64,000 nt of DNA from Halorubrum sp. BOL3-1 (GCF_004114375.1 NZ_CP034692.1:1116001-1180000); one strand, 5' to 3'; positions 33,654 through 42,658 are shown, counted from the first letter of the stretch. Notes: generated by a model not told the origin, from the letters alone. Made by a program: numbers and translations.

Positions 33654-34130
33654 ATGTCTGACCGCTCTCTGCGTCGACCCTGGCTCGCCGCGCTGCTCGC
33701 GCTCGTCGTCTCCGGACTCGGCCACGCGTACCTCCGTCGGTGGGCCCGCGCGCTCGGCTGGTACGTGGCGGTCGCCGCGGCGGTCGTCCTGTTCGTTCCC
33801 GAGTCCGCGATCTCCGCCGCGTTCACCGGGAACCCCCCGTCGATCCGCGACCTCGCGCCCGCCGCGGCGGTGGTCGCCGCCAGCGTGATCGACGCGTACG
33901 TCGTGGCCCGCCGAAACAACCGAGCGTACGAGCGAGAACGCGACGCGGCCCGGGACTCCGGCGTTCCGGCGGACGCCGAGGGAGCGGTCAGCGACCCGGA
34001 CGCGACGTCCACGGACGCGGCGGACACCGACGGAAACGTGCGCTGCCCGGAGTGCGGCAAGGAGACGGATCCGACGGTCGACTTCTGTCAGTGGTGCGCG
34101 GAGCCGCTCGGAGGAGAGGACGCGTCGTGA
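33654..34130 (+). CDS. Membrane protein with C-terminal zinc ribbon (DUF7575-like)
   Basis: The 158-residue protein has an N-terminal membrane part (three hydrophobic segments, including ALLALVVSGLGHAYLRRW and ALGWYVAVAAAVVLFV). A hydrophilic alanine/aspartate linker and a C-terminal ribbon (RCPECGKETDPTVDFCQWCAEPL) with two CxxC pairs follow. This layout is common in haloarchaea, where I believe the ribbon is called DUF7575. It is convergent with coxAC, stopping 34 bases before it. Confidence 0.75.
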   Translation: MSDRSLRRPWLAALLALVVSGLGHAYLRRWARALGWYVAVAAAVVLFVPESAISAAFTGNPPSIRDLAPAAAVVAASVIDAYVVARRNNRAYERERDAARDSGVPADAEGAVSDPDATSTDAADTDGNVRCPECGKETDPTVDFCQWCAEPLGGEDAS

Positions 34131-34164
34131 CGTGACGAAACAAAAAACGGGACCGTAGACCGCC

Positions 34165-36663
34165 TCAGAAGAGGTAGAACAGCGGGAAAATGAACACCCA
34201 GACGATGTCGACGAAGTGCCAGTAGAGGCCGAAGTACTCGATCGGCCGCTCGTCGTCGAGGTAGTGACCTTGGTACACCCTGACGAACAGGAAGATGGCT
34301 ATCACTAAGCCGAGCAGCACGTGGATCCCGTGAAGCCCGGTGGTGACGTAGTAGATCGACGCCTGGATCGGGTCGCCGTGGGCGTTCGCGGAGATGGTCA
34401 CGCCGCGGTCGAATATCTCGTGGTTCCACTCCCACAGCTTGATGCTCATGAACGTGAACCCGAGCAGGATTGTCGCGCCGAGCGTCGCGAGGAGTCCCTG
34501 CCGGCTCTTCCGGCGGGCCGCGACCAGCGCGAGGATGACGGTGAACGACGACGTGATCAGCACGAAGGTGTTGATGAGTCCCGGCAGCGACTCGGTCAGC
34601 GGCTCCCACGTCATCCAGCCCGCGTTGTACCGGATGAAGATTGCCGCCGACAGCAGCGCGCCGAAGACGAGCACGTCGGACGCCAAGAAGAACCACATCC
34701 CCAGCTTGACCTTCTCGACGCCGTTGAACGGCCAGCGCTCGGCGAACTCGGTCGGCGGGGCGTAGAAGTCCTCGGTTCCCCACTTCACGCCGGTGTAGAG
34801 GAGTCCGCCGATCCCGGCTACGATTGCGGTCGGGTGGAGCAGGTTGGAAACGACCACGTCGCTCTGGAGCGCCGTCTCGCCCAGCTCAACGGTGACGGAG
34901 TCGGCGAAGCCGGAGAGGCCGAACAACAGGACCCCGAGGGCGAGCGACAGCGCGAACGGCCAGATGCTCGCGTGACTCGGCTGTTTGTCCCAGTGATCGT
35001 ATCTCGAGATGTGCGTCGAGTGACTGTTGCCGCCGTCCGTCGCGACGTCGCCGTCGTCGTCGGTCTTCATCGCAGGACCGCCGTCCGGCACGAAGTCCTT
35101 GACGAACTCCAGCTTTCCGGAGGCGTATGACGGCCGATTCGGCCAGTTCTCCAGCGGCGGCGGCGAGGAAACTGCCCACTCCGCCGTCCGCGAGTAATCC
35201 CACGGGTTGTCGCCGGCCGGCTCGCCGGAGACGTAAGATTTTGCCAGGTTGTAGAACATGATCAAAAAGGAGAATCCGAGCACGAACGCCCCGATCGTCC
35301 CGAACTGGTGGTAGATCTGGAACTCCGGATTGTATTCGAACACCCGACGCGGGGTCTCCCAAGCGAGGAACATCGAGAAGTAGACGGCGTTGAAACCGAA
35401 GAAGAACGCGATGAAGTGGAGCTTGCCGAGGAACTCGTCGTACATCTTGCCGGTCACTTTCGGGAACCAGTAGTAGATCCCGCCGACGAGTGCGGTCGCT
35501 CCGCCGAACATCACGTAGTGGAAGTGCGCGACCACCCAGTAAGTGCCGCGGAACTCGTAGTCGAGGACGATGGCACCGAGGAAGACGCCCGTGATGCCGC
35601 CGAGAATGAACAGCAGGAGCGAGCCGAACGCAAACAGGAACGGCGTCGTGAGCTGGATGCGTCCCTTGATCAGCGTGTAGATCAGCGAGAACACGATCAG
35701 ATCAAAGGGGAGCGAGATCCCGATGGTAGTCGCCATCATCAGCGTCTTGATCTCCAGGTTGATCGTCGTCAGGAACATGTGGTGCATCCACACGAGGAAC
35801 GACTGGACGGCGATCAGGCAGATAGCGATGATGACCCACTTGCGACCGACGAGGCGGCGGCCGGAGAACGTCTGAAAGATCTCCAGCATGACGCCGAGCG
35901 CCGGGAAGAAGACGATGTACACCTCCGGGTGTCCGAAGAACCACCAGAGATGACTCCACAACAGGGCGCCGCCCTCAGTCGCGGAGAAGTAGACGCTCCC
36001 GAGTACTCGGTCGGAACCGAGGAGCAACAGTGCACCGAGCAGCGCCGCGAACGCGAACAACATCATCCACACCGTCGCGAGGATCGACCACGAAAACAGT
36101 GGCATATCCATTATGCCCATCCCTTCGGCGCGGGAATGGTGGATAGATGTGAGGAAGTTCACCGTGGACGCGGTAACACCGATGATAAACATCGTGAGCG
36201 CTAGTATCGCACCGGTCGACCCGATACCCGGCGTGTACATCGGCACGTTGAGCGGCGCGTACATCGTCCATCCGGCGGTTAACGTTCCTCCCTGGAAGAA
36301 GCTGATCCCAAGCAGTGTGCCCGAGAACAGGTATAGCCAATACGAGAGCGCGTTTAGCCGCGGGAACGCAAGGTCGTCTGCTCCGATCTGAAGCGGGACG
36401 AAGTAGTTCGCGAACCCGAACGCGAACGGAGAGAGGAACCAGAACACCATGATCAGCCCATGGGCGGTAACGGCCTCGTTGTACGCCATCCCGGAGAGGA
36501 TCTGGCTCGTCGGGTCCCACAGCTGAAGTCGGATAAGCAGTGCCATCACCCCGCCGAACAGCAGGAAGAACAGCGCGGTGATGGTGTAAAGGATCCCGAT
36601 GTCCTTGTGATTAGTCGTGACGAGCCACCGCTTGACCGAGGTCGTCGGCGGGAGTTCGCTCAT
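34165..36663 (-). CDS. coxAC: Cytochrome c oxidase subunit I+III fusion
   Basis: This 832-residue protein joins two oxidase subunits. Residues 1-560 are subunit I, with twelve helices: haem ligand His in TAHGLIMVFWF, Cu-B and haem ligands in WWFFGHPEVYIVFFPALG (including the cross-linked Tyr region and the E of the D-channel end), HHMF, and AHFHYVMFGG. Residues 640-832 are subunit III, with GLHGIHVLLGLVIAI and a C-terminal LYWHFVDIVWVFIFPLFYL. An acidic linker (KTDDDGDVATDGGN) lies between. I+III fusions occur in several archaea and Thermus. It reduces oxygen to water and pumps protons. The start overlaps the coxB stop. Confidence 0.95.
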   Translation of the reverse strand: MSELPPTTSVKRWLVTTNHKDIGILYTITALFFLLFGGVMALLIRLQLWDPTSQILSGMAYNEAVTAHGLIMVFWFLSPFAFGFANYFVPLQIGADDLAFPRLNALSYWLYLFSGTLLGISFFQGGTLTAGWTMYAPLNVPMYTPGIGSTGAILALTMFIIGVTASTVNFLTSIHHSRAEGMGIMDMPLFSWSILATVWMMLFAFAALLGALLLLGSDRVLGSVYFSATEGGALLWSHLWWFFGHPEVYIVFFPALGVMLEIFQTFSGRRLVGRKWVIIAICLIAVQSFLVWMHHMFLTTINLEIKTLMMATTIGISLPFDLIVFSLIYTLIKGRIQLTTPFLFAFGSLLLFILGGITGVFLGAIVLDYEFRGTYWVVAHFHYVMFGGATALVGGIYYWFPKVTGKMYDEFLGKLHFIAFFFGFNAVYFSMFLAWETPRRVFEYNPEFQIYHQFGTIGAFVLGFSFLIMFYNLAKSYVSGEPAGDNPWDYSRTAEWAVSSPPPLENWPNRPSYASGKLEFVKDFVPDGGPAMKTDDDGDVATDGGNSHSTHISRYDHWDKQPSHASIWPFALSLALGVLLFGLSGFADSVTVELGETALQSDVVVSNLLHPTAIVAGIGGLLYTGVKWGTEDFYAPPTEFAERWPFNGVEKVKLGMWFFLASDVLVFGALLSAAIFIRYNAGWMTWEPLTESLPGLINTFVLITSSFTVILALVAARRKSRQGLLATLGATILLGFTFMSIKLWEWNHEIFDRGVTISANAHGDPIQASIYYVTTGLHGIHVLLGLVIAIFLFVRVYQGHYLDDERPIEYFGLYWHFVDIVWVFIFPLFYLF

Positions 36664-37442
36664 GCGCTCACCCCGCTCGGCGCGGCGACGCCGGCCGCTT
36701 CGATGTCAGAGCTGTTACCGGCGCTCGCGGAGCTGTCTCCGGTGCCAGCGTACCACTCTTCCCACTCGTCTTGGGGGATGACGGTGATCTGGCTCTCCAT
36801 CTGGGAGTGACCCGGACCGCACAGCTCGAAGCACTCGACGGCGTACGTTGCCTCACCGCCTTGCGCCTCAACCTCCTCGGAACTCACGGAGAACCAGTTC
36901 TCGTTGTGGTCACCGGGAATGGCGTCGGTCTTTATTCGCAAGTCCGACGAGCCGAAGTTGTGCCAGACATCCCTCGACGTCACGTTGATGTCGATCCGCT
37001 GGTCGGCCGGCACGATCAGTTCACCCCGTTCGGTGTGGCCGTTCGGGTACTCGTACGCCCAGCCGTACTGGTATCCCTCGACCATGATCTCGATATCTCC
37101 CTCCTCTTGGACGCTCGGCCCCTCCTCAACGTAGAGGAGCAGGCCGTACGCGTACACGACGAGGCTGATGACGACGATCGCGCTCAGTCCGAACGAGAGG
37201 AAGAGCTTCTTGGCTTTCGGACCGCCCTGTCCCGTCGGGAGCTCGCCGACGACCGGCGCGTCGAAGTCCTCGTCGGACCGGTTTCCGTCGTCGCGGTACT
37301 TGTACACGTTCCACAGCGTGTACGCAACGACGATGGTGCCGACGAGGGTACCGAGCGCGAGGAAGACGAAGAAGATCTCGTCGAAGACCTCCGCCTGTGC
37401 GCGCCAGTCACTCCCCTGTTGTAGGATTACTGGATCTATCAT
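36660..37442 (-). CDS. coxB: Cytochrome c oxidase subunit II
   Basis: The 260-residue protein has two N-terminal membrane helices (FFVFLALGTLVGTIVVAYTLW and LFLSFGLSAIVVISLVVYAYG), followed by an extracellular cupredoxin domain. The binuclear Cu-A ligands are present: His in DVWHNFGS and the loop ECFELCGPGHSQM with two Cys, Glu, His and Met. It accepts electrons, probably from halocyanin. The ATG at 37442 (MIDPVILQQGSDW) is preferred over a GTG fourteen codons upstream. coxAC follows with a four-base overlap. Confidence 0.95.
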   Translation of the reverse strand: MIDPVILQQGSDWRAQAEVFDEIFFVFLALGTLVGTIVVAYTLWNVYKYRDDGNRSDEDFDAPVVGELPTGQGGPKAKKLFLSFGLSAIVVISLVVYAYGLLLYVEEGPSVQEEGDIEIMVEGYQYGWAYEYPNGHTERGELIVPADQRIDINVTSRDVWHNFGSSDLRIKTDAIPGDHNENWFSVSSEEVEAQGGEATYAVECFELCGPGHSQMESQITVIPQDEWEEWYAGTGDSSASAGNSSDIEAAGVAAPSGVSA

Positions 37443-37591
37443 GTTCGTCTGTCTGCTCTTGTCTCCCTCTTGGGGATGGTACACTTATCTCTTGTGTAGC
37501 GGGGCGGACAATCGGAGATCGAAGACGTTTCATGCCCGGACTGACCCCCCGGGTCCCCGGTCCGAACGCGGAGATGCGAGCGCCGAAATCG

Positions 37592-37638
37592 GGCCGAAGC
37601 ACGCGCGTCGAAGACGGCCGAAGCACGCGCGTCGAAGG
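37592..37638. repeat. 24-bp tandem repeat upstream of the divergent cox genes
   Basis: GGCCGAAGCACGCGCGTCGA and its following bases occur at 37592-37615 and again at 37616-37638, with only the last positions differing. The repeat lies in the 236-base region between coxB (minus) and the membrane gene at 37679 (plus), next to the AT-rich element TATTTGTAC. It may be a doubled regulator site. Confidence 0.7.
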
Positions 37639-37678
37639 GTATTTGTACGCGCGAACGGAGGCCCTAACAACGGATATC

Positions 37679-38134
37679 ATGACATCACTCACCCTCTTGA
37701 GTACGGGTCTGATGGGCCTGCTCGTCGTCGCCACGTTCGTCGCAATCGCCGAGATCGGAGGAAAGCGGACCGCTCCCGGTAGCGGCGAGACTGAGGGACG
37801 CTACGAGGCGACCGTCGCGACGCTCGGTGAGATCGTTCGGACGCCGGTCGTGTGGGCGGTCTCGTTCGTCGGCGTCACCGTCCTCGTCGGCGGAAGCATC
37901 CTGCTCGGCGTCGGGAGCTTCGGCGTCCCCGAGGGGCTCGCCGGCACGCTGGTGAACGTCGCGTACCTAGTCTTCGGACTACTGCTCGTCGGCTTCGTCT
38001 TCCTCGGCGCCTACTTCGCGACGCGGAGCCGCGGACTCGGCAACGCCCACGGGGTCGCCGCCGGGACCCTCGCCACCGGCGCCGCGTTCCTCGTCCTCGT
38101 CACGGTCCAGCTGGTCGTCGGCGTCGTCGGCTGA
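37679..38134 (+). CDS. Four-helix membrane protein beside the oxidase genes
   Basis: The 151-residue protein has four hydrophobic helices: LMGLLVVATFVAIAEI, then VWAVSFVGVTVLVGGSILLGV, VNVAYLVFGLLLVGFVFLGAYF, and GTLATGAAFLVLVTVQLVVGVV. I do not recognise a named family. Divergence from coxB with a shared regulatory region suggests a role in oxidase assembly or electron supply; this is inference. GGAGG lies 17 bases before the ATG, and TATTTGTAC is about 35 bases before it. Confidence 0.75.
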   Translation: MTSLTLLSTGLMGLLVVATFVAIAEIGGKRTAPGSGETEGRYEATVATLGEIVRTPVVWAVSFVGVTVLVGGSILLGVGSFGVPEGLAGTLVNVAYLVFGLLLVGFVFLGAYFATRSRGLGNAHGVAAGTLATGAAFLVLVTVQLVVGVVG

Positions 38135-38192
38135 TCTCTCCCGTCGTATCTCCCTCGTCGACGACTTCTGAGGCTCGAAAACGGCTCCGTCG

Positions 38193-40691
38193 TCAGCGCC
38201 TGCCTCGGGCGCCCGACCCTCGAATCCCGTCGTCGAGACCGAGTCCGACGACGCCGCCGTACCGGTCCCACACGACGACGAGCGACGGGACGAGCAGGAT
38301 CGAGCAGAGGTACGCGTAGAACACGCCCAGCGCGAGCAGGACGCCGAAGTCGCGTAACAGGGGGATCACCGCGAGCCACAGGACGCCCAGCCCGGAGACC
38401 GTGGTGAGCATGCTGCCGGTGAGCGCGCCGCCCGTTCCGGCGATTGTGACATCGAGCGCCTCGTCGACCGGGAGGCCCGACTTGTACTCGTCGACGAACC
38501 GGTGGACGAAGTGGACGGTGTAGTCGACACCGAGCCCGATGGAGACGGAGAGGATCGGGGCGTTGATCGGCGTCAGCGGAATCTCGAACAGCCGCATCGA
38601 CCCGACGAGCAGGCCGACCGTGACGAGGACCGGAACGAGGTTCAACAGGCCGTAGACGGCTCTTCCTTCGAGGTATGCGTATGACAGCGCCAGGAACAGC
38701 GCCGTGAGTCCGAAGGCGGCGAAGAGGCTCCGGATCGCGGACTCGGTCAGCAGGTCGATCACCGCTTCGTTGACCACGAGGGAGCCGGTCGGCGCGGCTT
38801 CGAGCGGGGTGCGCTCGGCGAGGTCGCGCACGTCCGCGACCGCCTCGGAGTTGTCGACGCCCGGCCGGATCGTGTAGTCGATCCGCGCGCTGCCGCGGTC
38901 GGCAGCCAGGTAACCGCGCGCCTGCGTCTCGGCCGGCGAGTCGAGGAGCGCGTCGTACACCTCGTCGACGTTGCGGTCGGGTACGCCCGTGCCGAGGCGG
39001 TCGTTGCGCTCGACGAGGGCCGCGAACTCGGGGTCCCGTTCGGCTCGGTCCTCGATCACGGTGACGACGCTCGTCGCGGCCGCGCGGCGCTCGTCGGTCG
39101 TCTCGAAGGAGTCCGGCGGGTTCCGCGTGGTCCGGTCGATCAGCTCTAAGGCGTCGTCGTCTCTGACCGACTGGTCGACGTACAGCGTCACCGACCCGCC
39201 GAAGTTCTGTTCGAACTCCTCTTCGAACAGCGTCAGCACGTCGAGGAAGGTGTACTCGGTCGGCGCGAACGGCTCCGGGAGGTCGGCGTACGTCTCCAGC
39301 CGGTCCTGATCGGGGAAGAACGCCTCATCCGAGAACTCCGTGTTCACGCCGGTTCCGTAGGCGCCGCCGACCGCACCGCCGACGAGGAGGAGGGCGACGA
39401 CGGCGACCGGGGCGATCCGGGAGAGATCGACGCCGACGTGGAGGAGCCGTGCGAGCCGCGACCCGCCGGAGCCGAGCGCGGACGTCCCGAACTTCGGGAG
39501 GGAGAGCCGCTCCCGCCACCGATCGGCCAGCACCTTCGCGGCCGGGAGGTAGACGCCGAAGACGACGAGCGTGAACGTGATCCCGGCGGCCGCGACGATC
39601 CCGAAGTCGCGGTTGGGGTCGAACGGGCTGACCACGTTGGAGACGAGTCCGAACACCGTGGTGATCGTCACGAGCAGGAAGGCGATGAGCAGTTGATCGG
39701 TCGTGGTCCGCATCGACGTCCCGATGTCGGTCCCGGTCGCGCGCTCCTCGCGGTAGCGGTTGACGATGTGGATCCCGAAGTCGATCCCGACCGCGAGCAG
39801 GAGCGGGAAGACGGTCACGAGCGAGTCCGAGAAGGGGATCCCGGCGTAGCCCATGAAGCCGAAGGTCCAGAGGAGCGAAATGAGCAGCGCCGAGATGCCG
39901 ATCGCCATGTCGATCGGGTCGCGGTACGCGAATATCAGGAACCCGACGATGAGGATCAGCGCCGCCGGGAAGACGATGATCGCGGTGTCGGTCAACAGCG
40001 CGGTGATCTCCGACTGGAGGACCCCGTCACCGAAGAGGATCGCGTTCTCGCCGGCCTCGTTGCCCGGGACGGAGTCGACGATGTCGACGCTGCGGGTCTG
40101 AAGCTCCGTCACCCGCGCCGTCGTCGCCGCGTCCGGCACGTCGTACGTGATCCCCACGATGGCGGTGTCGGCCCGCTGTGCGGTGGGGTTGTAATCGACG
40201 GACACCTGCGGCGCGACCGCGCCCGCCGCGTCCGCGTCGGCGACGGCGGTCCGGAGTTCGGCGGGCGTCGCCTCGGCCACGGCGTCGCGTCGCTCGGCGG
40301 CGTTCCCGGCGGTCGGGTCCAGTCGTCGCGCGATCGCGTCCGCGTGGCTCGACGTCGACGCGACCCGGAGCGTGGAGCGCGACTCCAACCGGTGTTGGGT
40401 CTCCAAGGTCCGAACCAGCGCGTCGCGGGAGAGGACGTTATCGTCGGAGACGATCACTTGCGCCGAGGTCGCGGAGCCGCCGATCGAGGTCTCGAACTCC
40501 TCGTCGATGTCGTCGAGCGCCCGCTGGGCGGGGATGTCCTGCGTGAACTGGTCCGCGCCCGCGCTGGTCTCGATGCCGGTCAGGCCGCCCCCGAAGGCGA
40601 CGGTAACGAGGAGGAAGACCGCCAAGATCGCCAGCGGTCGCTCCGTGACGAGGCGGTCGATCCGCTCGATGAAGCGGTCGGCTGCGGTCAC
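38193..40691 (-). CDS. RND/MMPL-family exporter
   Basis: The 832-residue protein shows the two-fold repeat of MMPL/RND transporters. One membrane helix precedes a large extracellular loop (residues 40-215), then come five to six helices with LLLAVGIDFGIHIVNRYREE. The pattern repeats, with a second loop and SIGLGVDYTVHFVHRFVDE. The paired GxD(F/Y) motifs inside helices are the proton-relay sites. It starts with GTG, overlapped by the stop of a 30-codon frame. It is in one operon with the COG1361-like gene and next to a divergent TetR gene, so it probably exports lipids or hydrophobic drugs under TetR control. Confidence 0.92.
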   Translation of the reverse strand: MTAADRFIERIDRLVTERPLAILAVFLLVTVAFGGGLTGIETSAGADQFTQDIPAQRALDDIDEEFETSIGGSATSAQVIVSDDNVLSRDALVRTLETQHRLESRSTLRVASTSSHADAIARRLDPTAGNAAERRDAVAEATPAELRTAVADADAAGAVAPQVSVDYNPTAQRADTAIVGITYDVPDAATTARVTELQTRSVDIVDSVPGNEAGENAILFGDGVLQSEITALLTDTAIIVFPAALILIVGFLIFAYRDPIDMAIGISALLISLLWTFGFMGYAGIPFSDSLVTVFPLLLAVGIDFGIHIVNRYREERATGTDIGTSMRTTTDQLLIAFLLVTITTVFGLVSNVVSPFDPNRDFGIVAAAGITFTLVVFGVYLPAAKVLADRWRERLSLPKFGTSALGSGGSRLARLLHVGVDLSRIAPVAVVALLLVGGAVGGAYGTGVNTEFSDEAFFPDQDRLETYADLPEPFAPTEYTFLDVLTLFEEEFEQNFGGSVTLYVDQSVRDDDALELIDRTTRNPPDSFETTDERRAAATSVVTVIEDRAERDPEFAALVERNDRLGTGVPDRNVDEVYDALLDSPAETQARGYLAADRGSARIDYTIRPGVDNSEAVADVRDLAERTPLEAAPTGSLVVNEAVIDLLTESAIRSLFAAFGLTALFLALSYAYLEGRAVYGLLNLVPVLVTVGLLVGSMRLFEIPLTPINAPILSVSIGLGVDYTVHFVHRFVDEYKSGLPVDEALDVTIAGTGGALTGSMLTTVSGLGVLWLAVIPLLRDFGVLLALGVFYAYLCSILLVPSLVVVWDRYGGVVGLGLDDGIRGSGARGRR

Positions 40692-40780
40692 CGGCGCCCC
40701 GCTGTCGGTCGGTTACGGGCGGTCGACGGCGGGCGAAGCCGGCGTCGGAGCATCGCGCGGCCGGTAGCGTGTCCCGTCAT
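40688..40780 (-). CDS. Candidate 30-aa coupling ORF before the RND exporter
   Basis: An ATG five bases after the end of the COG1361-like gene opens 30 codons (MTGHATGRAMLRRRLRPPS at the start). They end in a TGA that overlaps the exporter's GTG by four bases (GTGA). The peptide is arginine-rich, unlike normal haloarchaeal proteins, so the peptide itself is probably unimportant. The frame could carry ribosomes across the 93-base gap to a weak GTG start. Confidence 0.35.
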   Translation of the reverse strand: MTGHATGRAMLRRRLRPPSTARNRPTAGRR

Positions 40781-40784
40781 TCGA

Positions 40785-42491
40785 TCACCGCCGTCGGTAC
40801 CAGACGGCGCCGCCGACCGCGGCGACGACGACCAGGGCGACGACGGCGATCAGCCCGGTCGGCGTACCACCGTCGTCGACTGCGGCGGTCACCGACACCG
40901 GGACCTGCGTGACGTCCGAGATTCGGTCGTTGCCCTGCTCGTCGTCGTAGCGGAAGTCCAGTTCGATCGGGTGGTCCTCGACGCTCGCACCCGACGCGGC
41001 CGACACTTCGAACCAGACGTTCGTCGATTCGCCCGGCTCCAGCTCGTCGACAAACGCCTCGTCGTTGACCGCCGTCAGCGGGCTTTCGGCGTAGAGACCG
41101 GCGTTGATCGACGACAGCGTCTCCGGTCGCCGGTTCGTGATCTCCACGTCGATCCGCCGGGTCTCGCCGGCGGGGACCGTGGCGTTGTCGACAGCGAGCT
41201 CGAACTCGGGCTGTCGCGGCGCGACCTCAACGCGGCGGGTCTCCTCGACGGCGACCGTCGCGTCGCCGCTGTCGTACTCGGTAGTGAAGCGGAACTGCCG
41301 GGGTCCGGGGTCGGCGCCCCCGCTCACGTCGGCGTCGAACGAGAACGCCGCGGACTCGCCGGCCGGGATCGTCGGAAGCGCGTACCGGCTTTCACCGAGG
41401 CTCACGCGGTCGCTCCCCGAGTCGGCCACGAGGACCGCGTCCTCGACGTCGAGCGGCCCCTCGTTCGTGAGCGTGCCGGAGACCGTGCCGGAGTAGCCGA
41501 CTTCGAGCGTTCCCGAAACGTCGCCCAGCGAGAACGACTGCTCCGGGATCGGAACGACGCCGGCGCGCGCGGCGGCCGCGGTCGCGTCGACCCCGTTCGG
41601 GTCGCGGTAGTTGACGGTCGAGGAGAGCGCGTACGCCCCGGAGCCGAACGTCTCCCCGACGGTCGAGTCGAACGTCACGGTTCGGTTCTCGCCGGGCGCC
41701 CAGTCACCGACGAACGACTGGCCGCCCCCGCCGGACCCGAGCCGAACGCCCGGGCTGGTCGTCGTTCCCGAGACGACGGCGTCGCGGGCGGTCTCGTCGC
41801 CCACGTTCGCCATCGTGACGGTCACGTCGCCGCTGCCGCCCACCTGCGCGTCGGTGTCCGTTTCGAGGACCGCGAAGCGCGCGCCGTCGTCGACGACGAT
41901 GCTCAGGTCGAAGTCGTCGATCCCCCGGCGGTCCTTATGATCGTTGAACTCGGGGATGACCTCGAAGGTGTACCGGTACCGGGCTGTCGCCTCCACCTCG
42001 TACGTTCCGTCCGGCACGTCGTCGGGCACGGTCACGTCGAGCGGGACGGAGACCGGGCTGGCGTCGGTCCGCACGTCACCGACCGGAATCCGGCCGTCCT
42101 CGACGTCGATCGGCACGTCGCCGTCGTCGATCTCGAGGGTGAGTCCGCGGGCGGTGGTGACCTTGGAGTCGAGCTCGTTCCCGATCTCCATCTCGCCGGT
42201 GTTGACGATGTCGACCGTGACGGTCGACTCGGCACCGCTGGACACCGATCGCTGCGAGACGAAGAGGTCCAACACCGGGGACCCGCGGATCTGTCTGTCG
42301 GTCGGAGTGCCCGCCTGCGCGACGGCACCGTCGGCAACCGGTCCGTCGGTCCCGGAGAGCGCGGCGTAGTCGCCCCCGGACGCCGTCCCCGGGCTCGGCG
42401 CCGCGGCGCCGGCGAGCGAGACGCCGACGAGCAGCGCGCTCGCAGCGACGACGGCGAGCGCGGCCGCTGCGAGCCGCGTCGACCGGCTCAT
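40785..42491 (-). CDS. Secreted COG1361-like surface protein with CARDB-type repeats
   Basis: The 568-residue protein has a Sec signal (LAAAALAVVAASALLVGVSLAG) and about four beta-sandwich repeats with NTGEMEIG-, NVGDETARDAVV-, NEGPLDVEDAV- and NRRPETLSS-type motifs. A C-terminal membrane anchor ends in Tyr-Arg-Arg-Arg. This is the COG1361/CARDB S-layer-like domain architecture that is regularly paired with RND/MMPL exporters in haloarchaea. It may act as the extracellular partner of the exporter encoded next. Its ATG overlaps the stop of a 27-codon leaderless frame. Confidence 0.88.
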   Translation of the reverse strand: MSRSTRLAAAALAVVAASALLVGVSLAGAAAPSPGTASGGDYAALSGTDGPVADGAVAQAGTPTDRQIRGSPVLDLFVSQRSVSSGAESTVTVDIVNTGEMEIGNELDSKVTTARGLTLEIDDGDVPIDVEDGRIPVGDVRTDASPVSVPLDVTVPDDVPDGTYEVEATARYRYTFEVIPEFNDHKDRRGIDDFDLSIVVDDGARFAVLETDTDAQVGGSGDVTVTMANVGDETARDAVVSGTTTSPGVRLGSGGGGQSFVGDWAPGENRTVTFDSTVGETFGSGAYALSSTVNYRDPNGVDATAAAARAGVVPIPEQSFSLGDVSGTLEVGYSGTVSGTLTNEGPLDVEDAVLVADSGSDRVSLGESRYALPTIPAGESAAFSFDADVSGGADPGPRQFRFTTEYDSGDATVAVEETRRVEVAPRQPEFELAVDNATVPAGETRRIDVEITNRRPETLSSINAGLYAESPLTAVNDEAFVDELEPGESTNVWFEVSAASGASVEDHPIELDFRYDDEQGNDRISDVTQVPVSVTAAVDDGGTPTGLIAVVALVVVAAVGGAVWYRRR

Positions 42492-42571
42492 CGGTTCTCT
42501 CCGTCGGTCCTCCGGGCGGGCTTGGCCGCGCGGAGCGACCGGTCGTACCGTGACGCGTCGGAACGAGTCAT
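42488..42571 (-). CDS. Candidate leaderless 27-aa leader ORF before the COG1361-like gene
   Basis: The TATA-like GCTTAT (42596-42601) is centred 27 bases before the ATG at 42571, not before the COG1361-like start 80 bases further on. From 42571 a 27-codon frame (starting MTRSDASRYDRSLRAAKPARR) runs to a TGA that overlaps the next ATG by four bases. A leaderless ribosome would therefore begin here and could reach the secreted protein by reinitiation. The peptide is basic and unlike any family I know. Confidence 0.5.
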   Translation of the reverse strand: MTRSDASRYDRSLRAAKPARRTDGENR

Positions 42572-42595
42572 ACGGTACACTCGGTCTCCCGGGGA

Positions 42596-42635
42596 ATAAG
42601 CGTGTTGAATGAACGTTCAATCAGGAGAGATATAC
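42596..42635. promoter_or_regulatory. Divergent promoters with TetR-type operator
   Basis: The imperfect palindrome TTGAATGAACGTTCAA (42605-42620), containing the perfect TGAACGTTCA, lies between the minus-strand TATA (42596-42601) and the plus-strand TATA ATATAC (42630-42635). The TetR gene starts 27 bases after the latter. A TetR dimer bound here would cover the upstream elements of both promoters and block its own gene and the exporter operon. Confidence 0.65.
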
Positions 42636-42658
42636 GGCGCACCCGCCTACGGGTCCGT

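Noticed and set aside
39438-42599. A 1053-codon open frame on the plus strand opposite the RND exporter and COG1361-like genes
   Set aside because: It is a codon-bias shadow: the minus-strand genes have clear domains, signal peptide and membrane segments, while this frame is Arg/Gly/Asp-rich without any motif.
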